Shown here piece by piece: positions 58,980-64,000 of a DNA stretch of 64,000 bases. This stretch comes from Cherax quadricarinatus (taxonomy: Eukaryota; Arthropoda; Malacostraca; Decapoda; Parastacidae), in NCBI RefSeq assembly GCF_038502225.1, contig NC_091357.1, positions 11,429,147 to 11,493,146 of the forward strand, read 5' to 3'. Numbering within the stretch: position 1 is the stretch's first letter; the number at the start of each line of letters is the position of its first letter. Below the pieces are notes generated by a model, which was not told where the DNA came from, searched no databases, and saw nothing but the letters and a program-made list of their open reading frames with translations. The position numbers were made by a program, and so were the translations under genes.

Positions 58980-59760
58980 GCCCACCTAGTACATTTCGCG
59001 CCATTTTCTCCTAGCAGAAGTGTTGGGCCAGACGTCAGCTGGTGTAAGTCACGTGGTGCCGGTCCGTCCCAAACCAAAACAATGTTGCTTCTGTCGTACT
59101 TGTTCTTTATTTATTTATCAAGCGCATCTTTTCGTACCCTTTTAGTTTAACAGTGAATTAATATATTATTAAAAATGTGAACAATGCAACGGTGGTGAAG
59201 TACAATGCAGAGGCGGTGCGGGGTCCTGAAATGCGCGCCACATGGTCGCCGCTAGCCTCGCACCAGGGCTCCTCCCGCCACGTGGGGGAACTGCTTCCCT
59301 ACACTACCTCAAACAATTCAGTAAAAGCCGCATCATCTTATCCGATGCACAGTTTTTTTTGTATAACATCAACACAGGCTTAAATAACAAAATTATCTGC
59401 AATGTTTCTATCAAGATAGTTCTTGGTATACCACGCGGCCGGTGGTAGTACGTTAAGGGGCGGAGAGAGGCTACACTTGGTCGATCGTCGTCATGGAAAC
59501 CGAATCAGCTGGCTCTGTTTAGTACCTCCGCATATAGTGTATTTTCATCATTTCTCATAAATACATAAATACTATTATAACTTTAATTTATTTCTTTTAT
59601 TTAATAGACACACACAACAATTCATCGCAAAATGACTACATACAAGAGTTGGTTAGCAAGTAATGAGGTGGTCCCTATAAGCCAGTACCGGTGAGCGTCG
59701 CCCCGCCATCAACACTAACACCGTCGCTCCTACTCCAGTCAGCTGATATTTCCCGCCACG
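58980..59760. promoter_or_regulatory. Candidate promoter-like region (E2F-, E-box-type motifs)
   Basis: GC-richer than its surroundings. I see TTTCGCGCC at 58994-59002 and TTTCCCGCC at 59749-59757 (E2F-type), CACGTG at 59050-59055 and 59279-59284 (Myc/USF-type E-box), and CAGCTG at 59036-59041 and 59740-59745 (AP-4-type E-box). Vertebrate TFAP4 is a known Myc target. Such short motifs also occur by chance, and no exon start was identified, so this is a suggestion only. Orientation and gene are unknown. Confidence 0.25.
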
Positions 59761-60284
59761 CTCACGCCACCATTCATGACATACACGTGCACACTCGCAC
59801 ATAACACCATGTGATGTAGACATACAAGTGTACACTTCGTCCTCACATTGTCATAATCAGTAATTACTATCGCTATACTATAGTGTTTACACTTTCCCCA
59901 ACTTCTGCATTGAGTATCCTTTGTGATGCTTTTTTGTGTAAATCAATTTAATAATTACTGTAATTACTAGATATTAAGGGAATTTGCAGATCAAGGAAGT
60001 GTAAATAAAACCTTTTTTAAGGGTCACTTTCGTAATAAAAATATTAAAATTCTATTGAAACTGACCCTTAATTTTGCGTATACAGATCACTGAATTGCAT
60101 TACTTACATTTTTTATTTTCTTAATCCAGGATTTAGATTTCCTAAAACAAACATTAAAACTGCTAGTCATTCGATTACTTCATTGATAACGGGTGTGACC
60201 GTCATGTACCTGTGACCGTTTTTCAAGTTTCTATTCCCAACCTTCTCTTGTGGGTTTAGTGCTTAATTTTTATTGTAATCTATT
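59761..60284. other. No feature recognised
   Basis: AT-rich sequence without supported genes or repeats. Confidence 0.45.
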
Positions 60285-60620
60285 CTTAACCTGGCCTGCG
60301 GCCAGGCTTTTTATTTGATACCTGTTCACCTGGACTTCTGCTGTTAGAGACCCGGTGGTACTTTACAGAGGTAGCGATCCAGTTTTATCTTAGACTTCTA
60401 CGCTTGTTCCGATAATACTTCTGAAATCTACTGGCAGCAGGATGAATAGTTTTGGACTATGGATGCTATCAGTGTTCTCTTATTAAGGCCATGATGCCCG
60501 ATTTTTACTGGTCTATTTTTAGACTTTCTCCCATATCTCTTCAAAGTACAGCACTATGGCGAATTTCCAGTAGTTTATCCACTTTGTCATTTTGTGGCCT
60601 TATTTTCTCTAAATGATACA
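60285..60620 (-). pseudogene. Old CR1-like LINE remnant (family D relative)
   Basis: Aligns in order with the subfamily at 47285-47630: CTGGCCTGCGGCCAGGC, TCTACGCTTGTTCCGATAAT, CTTCTGAAATCTACTGGCAG, GATGAATAGTTTTGGACTAT, CAGTGTTCTCTTATTAAGGC and CTTTCTCCCATATCTCTTC. Many substitutions; no frame. Confidence 0.7.
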
Positions 60621-61229
60621 TCACCTATTATACCATAAATAGTAGCTGTATCGCACTAGCTAGACTTGAGCCGTTTCATAAATAACAACAATAAGCCGAC
60701 TGAACCATGCAGTTTTATTCACTGCTGTCCTCGGTGCATATTCCCGAAGAAAATTACTAAAGTTTGGACAATGAAGCTCCCGTGTTAATTAATTACACCT
60801 CAAAGCAAATTACGTATGTTCTTCAAACAAGATATGTTAAAACCAAATAGACAGCCTGCACGGATATGAAACCTTGGCTGGCCCTCCCTAATCTCTGCTA
60901 AACCGATGTATGTCAGCTTTATTTATTAATCGGTAAGAAGGTGTAACACTTATGGGCTACAACTGTTTCTTGACACAGTTGTGTTGCATCAAACTGAGTG
61001 GTGTGGCGGTCTTACAGTTGCCCGATAATTTAATAAAGCTAAAGGGAGAACTCGGGTTAATTTTTAAAACGATTGAGGTGTATAAATGGAAAACAGGAAT
61101 AAATAAAGGAGGTGTAAATAGCGTACTAAAAATATCTATATTAACATTGGAAGAATTACCGACAATACGTTAAGTAAAAGGACAAATGCAACTAATGTGA
61201 CACTTTATTGTGGCAACGTTTCTCTCTCC
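60621..61229. other. No gene recognised
   Basis: 61190-61235 (CACTTTATTGTGGCAACGTT, CTCTCCAGGAGCTTTAC) resembles an arm end of the palindromic family at 44884. Nothing else is supported. Confidence 0.45.
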
Positions 61230-61395
61230 AGGAGCTTTACCTAATGCACTGGTTTGGTAATAGAATTGTGGATGAGTGGAACAAACTCCCAAATACAGTT
61301 ATAGAGGCTAAAATGCTGTGTAGTTTTAAAAATAGGTTAGATAAATACACGAGTGGGTGTGAGTTGGACCTGACTAGCTTGTGCTACTAGGTCAG
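61230..61395 (+). pseudogene. LINE ORF2 C-terminal remnant
   Basis: Short open frame reading FGNRIVDEWNKLPNTVIEAK and FKNRLDKYTSGC. The NR-V-x-E/D-W-N-x-L-P ... FK-x-x-LD pattern marks the C-terminus of CR1-like reverse transcriptases. It is cut by the run of N. Confidence 0.75.
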
Positions 61396-61400
61396 ATGCC

Positions 61401-61500
61401 NNNNNNNNNNNNNNNNNNNNNNNNNNNNNNNNNNNNNNNNNNNNNNNNNNNNNNNNNNNNNNNNNNNNNNNNNNNNNNNNNNNNNNNNNNNNNNNNNNNN
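61401..61500. other. Assembly gap (100 N)
   Basis: Exactly 100 N, the usual placeholder for a gap of unknown size. LINE remnants of two different families lie on either side, so repeat content probably caused it. Confidence 0.97.
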
Positions 61501-62275
61501 GATATTTGGGAGAGAACTTGACAGCAGATGGGTCTATGAAAGAAGAGGGAAATCACAGAATCGATGAGGGGAAAACGGTGAGAGGTGCACTGAGGAGTCT
61601 GTGGAGACAAATAACATTATCCATGGAAGCAAAGAGGGGAATGTATGAGAGTATAGTTATACCAACACTTATATTGTTGTGAAGCACAAGTGAACGTTGC
61701 AACAAGAAGGCTGGAGGCAGTGGCAATGTGCAGTGTGAATATAGCTCAAATAATCTGTAGTTTGGAAATTAGGTGTGGGGTTACTAAAAGTGTTATCCAG
61801 AGGGCTGAGGAAGGGTTGTTCAGGTGGTTCGGACATTAGAGGATGGAATGAATAGAATGACTTGGAGAGCATATAAATCCGCAGTGGAAGGAAGGCGGTA
61901 TAGGGGTCGGCCTAAGAAAGGTTGGAAGGAGGGGGGTAAAGGTTTTGTGTGCAAGGGGCTTGGACTTCCAGCAAACTTGCGTGAGTTCGATAGGAGCAAG
62001 TGGAGACAAATGGTTTTTATGACTTTACGTTCTGTTGGAGTGAGCAAAGTAACATTTACGAAGAAATTCGGGGAAACTGGTTAGCCAGGCTTGAGCCCTG
62101 GAGGTGGGAAGTACAGTGCCTGAGCTTTGAAGAAGGGATGTTAATATGTTGCAATTATTTTTTTTAACTGTAGCGGAGGCACACCTCTGGCAAAAGACAG
62201 TGATGAAGTGAATTATGATTAAAGTCACCCTGCTTCGGCGGGACACGGCTGATGTGTTAATAATAATAAAAAAAA
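61501..62275 (+). pseudogene. RTE-like LINE fragment (family B)
   Basis: Starts at the gap with YLGENLTADGSMKEEGNHRI-like sequence, then GALRSLWRQITLSMEAKRGM, MYESIVIPTL, a broken GCEAW block, GVTKSVIQRAEEGLFRWFGH-like sequence and MTWRAYKSAVEGRRYRGRPK. The 3' tail follows: GAGCCCTGGAGGTGGGAAGT, AGTCACCCTGCTTCGGCGGG and TAA repeats. Frameshifted. Confidence 0.84.
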
Positions 62276-62479
62276 TTAGAGTAGTTTCTTGCATGACAGG
62301 CTAATCTTGGCCCCTTAGCATCAAAGTTGGATCAGTATTTCCTTGCTGAGAACGTCATATTACCATGGAGACCAACTGCAGGTTGGAAATACGCATTCAC
62401 TGCTTACTATCTTTGCGGTTGGCGGAGACCGCCAGACAGCACACGCATACAATGGTTCACCTTGGTAGCGGTCACATCT

Positions 62480-63535
62480 TACCTGGAGGTTATTCCCGGG
62501 ATCAACGCCCCCGCGGCCCGGTCCATGACCAGGCCTCCCGATGGATCAGGGCCTGATCAACTAGGCTGTTACTGCTGGCCGCACGCAGTCCAACGTACGA
62601 GCCACAGCCCGGCTGACCCGGCACTGACTTTAGGTATCTGTCCAGCTCTCTCTTGAAGGCAGCCAGGGGTTTATTGGCAATTCCCCTAATGCTTGATGGG
62701 AGGCTGTTGAACAGTTTTGGGCCCCGGACACTTATGGTGTTTTCCTTAGTGTACCAATGCGGCGCCCCTACTTTTATTGGGGGCATTTTGCATCGCCTGC
62801 CCAGTCTTTTACTTTCGTAGGAAGTGATTTCTGTGTGCAGATTTGGGACCATTCCTTCCAAGATTTTCCAAGTGTAGATTATGATATATCTCTCCCTCCT
62901 GCGTTCCAACGAGTACAAGTCAAGTGCTTCCAAGCGTTCCCAGTAGTTAAGGTGCTTGACAGAACTTATACGTGCAGTAAAGGATCTCTACACTCTCTAG
63001 ATCTGCGATTTCACCTGCTTTGAATGGAGATGTTAATGTACAGCAGTATTCCAGCCTAGAGAACAAGTGATTTGAAAAGGATCATCATGGGCTTGGCATC
63101 TCTCGTTTTGAAAGTTCTCATTATCTATCCTATCATTTTCTTTGCACGTGCGATCGTGGCACTGTTGTGATCCTTGAAAGTGAGATCCTCAGACATTACT
63201 ACTCCCAGGTCCCTTACATTATTTTTCCGCTCTATTGTATGGCCGGAGTCAGTAGTATACTCTGTTCTAGTTATTATCTCCTCCAGTTTTCCATAACGGA
63301 GTAGTTGGAATTTGTCCTCATTGAACATCATATTGTTTACCGTTGCCCACTGGAAAACTTTGTTTATATCTTCTTGGAGGTTAACCGCGTCCTCAGCAGA
63401 TGACAGCCTCATGCAGATCCTAGTATCATCCGCAAAGGATGATACGGTGCTGTGGTGTATATCTCTGTTTATGTCTGATATGAGGATATGGAATTCGGAG
63501 GTGCCAGCAATACACCTGTTCATCGAGTACCCTGC
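62480..63535 (-). pseudogene. CR1-like LINE (family D), includes RT motif C neighbourhood
   Basis: Minus copy reaching further 5' than the others over this part: 63523-63125 reads SEFHILISDINRDIHHSTVS, SFADDTRICMRLSSAEDAVN, in which FADD is the catalytic RT motif C. It goes on with NKVFQWATVNNMMFNEDKFQ and LGVVMSEDLTFKDHNSATIA. Small indels break the frame near 63050, 62990 and 62755. 62933-62502 covers the C-terminus to WSWTGPRGR. It ends at the TTACCTGGAGGTTATT terminal repeat near 62480. Confidence 0.88.
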
Positions 63536-64000
63536 ACTGTGGTGGTAACAATATATACTAAGTCACTCACCACTAAGTAAGAATTTACTGAAACAGTTAT
63601 ATATGTTAAAGATTCCTGGCATCATCGTCCCTGCGGTCTGCTTACAGATCATGCCTCTTAGACTGTTAAGGCAATATAAGATATAAGAACTATATTAAAA
63701 TAAAAACGAAAACAGACGATTATATACTGAATGTAAGTGAAAGTTTATTAGCTGTATTTGAAGGTACCAAAAGTGCTAGCTTCGATCACTGTGCTTGGCA
63801 GAGTCGTCCCACTGTCTACAACTATTTCCAATACATAGTCAATGTTCAACCATGGACGAAACCTTGTAGCAGTAAAAAAGATTTCCAGGCAACATGGTGT
63901 CTTTATATAAACCGGTCCTATATTCTTTCTAAATCTGAATTTGTGCAACCTGAATCCATTGTTTAGTTATTTCTTGGCTAGATAGGAGACCTGGTCATGG
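63536..64000 (-). pseudogene. Unassigned sequence with a LINE C-terminal remnant
   Basis: 63748-63948 reads on the minus strand HKFRFRKNIGPVYIKTPCCL and VVDSGTTLPSTVIEASTFGT. The VVDS-x-x-x-LPSTVIEA pattern corresponds to the C-terminal block of CR1-like ORF2 (compare 61250-61350). 63536-63740 has no recognised content, and the window ends in unassigned sequence. Confidence 0.55.

Noticed and set aside
59177..59448. Two overlapping 68-codon plus-strand frames
   Set aside because: No domain, no splice context and no repeat of the frame elsewhere; probably chance in GC-richer DNA.

Overview
The window is eukaryotic, repeat-rich DNA, most likely from a decapod crustacean. This is an inference from intron-containing genes, the mix of I-like, RTE-like and CR1-like LINEs, Tigger and TTAA-target DNA transposons, tRNA-derived SINEs and long microsatellites. 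One host gene can be recognised with confidence. Six exons on the minus strand (36067 down to 17215) encode the helix-2/leucine-zipper half and the whole C-terminal part of the bHLH-LZ transcription factor AP-4 (TFAP4; Drosophila cropped). Exon borders, splice signals and reading phases join into an open frame of 525 codons plus stop. I could not find the exon for the basic region and helix 1; it should lie above 36068, possibly in the run of N at 61401-61500 or outside the window.

Region by region: 0.7-12.3 kb is a stack of I-like LINEs. A full-length minus copy (1453-9160) sits inside the 3' UTR of a plus copy with a 12-bp target-site duplication, and itself carries a TTAA-target DNA transposon and a 73-bp inverted piece of its own ORF1. 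12.35-17.1 kb is AT-rich DNA without recognised repeats and may include extended TFAP4 3' UTR. 17.1-36.1 kb is TFAP4, with introns holding RTE-like LINEs, a SINE-like element, a second TTAA element and a Tigger element containing a large CAG-rich array. 36.8-46.8 kb holds a Tigger-type MITE, another LINE with a hairpin duplication, long microsatellites, a 30-bp minisatellite and a palindromic element. 47-63.5 kb is dominated by many copies, in both orientations, of one CR1-like LINE, plus SINEs and one unassigned possible exon (52600-52705).

The most notable observation is that the intron between TFAP4 exons at 32480-32712 and 28774-29007 contains a Tigger transposon whose transposase interior is replaced by an 0.8-kb array with about 29 copies of CAGCTG, the core motif bound by AP-4 itself. 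Whether this is coincidence of a CAG-type repeat or a self-binding cluster can be tested. No prokaryote-like operons, CRISPR arrays, rRNA or functional tRNA genes were seen. All repeat family names are inferred from motifs read by eye; no database search was possible.
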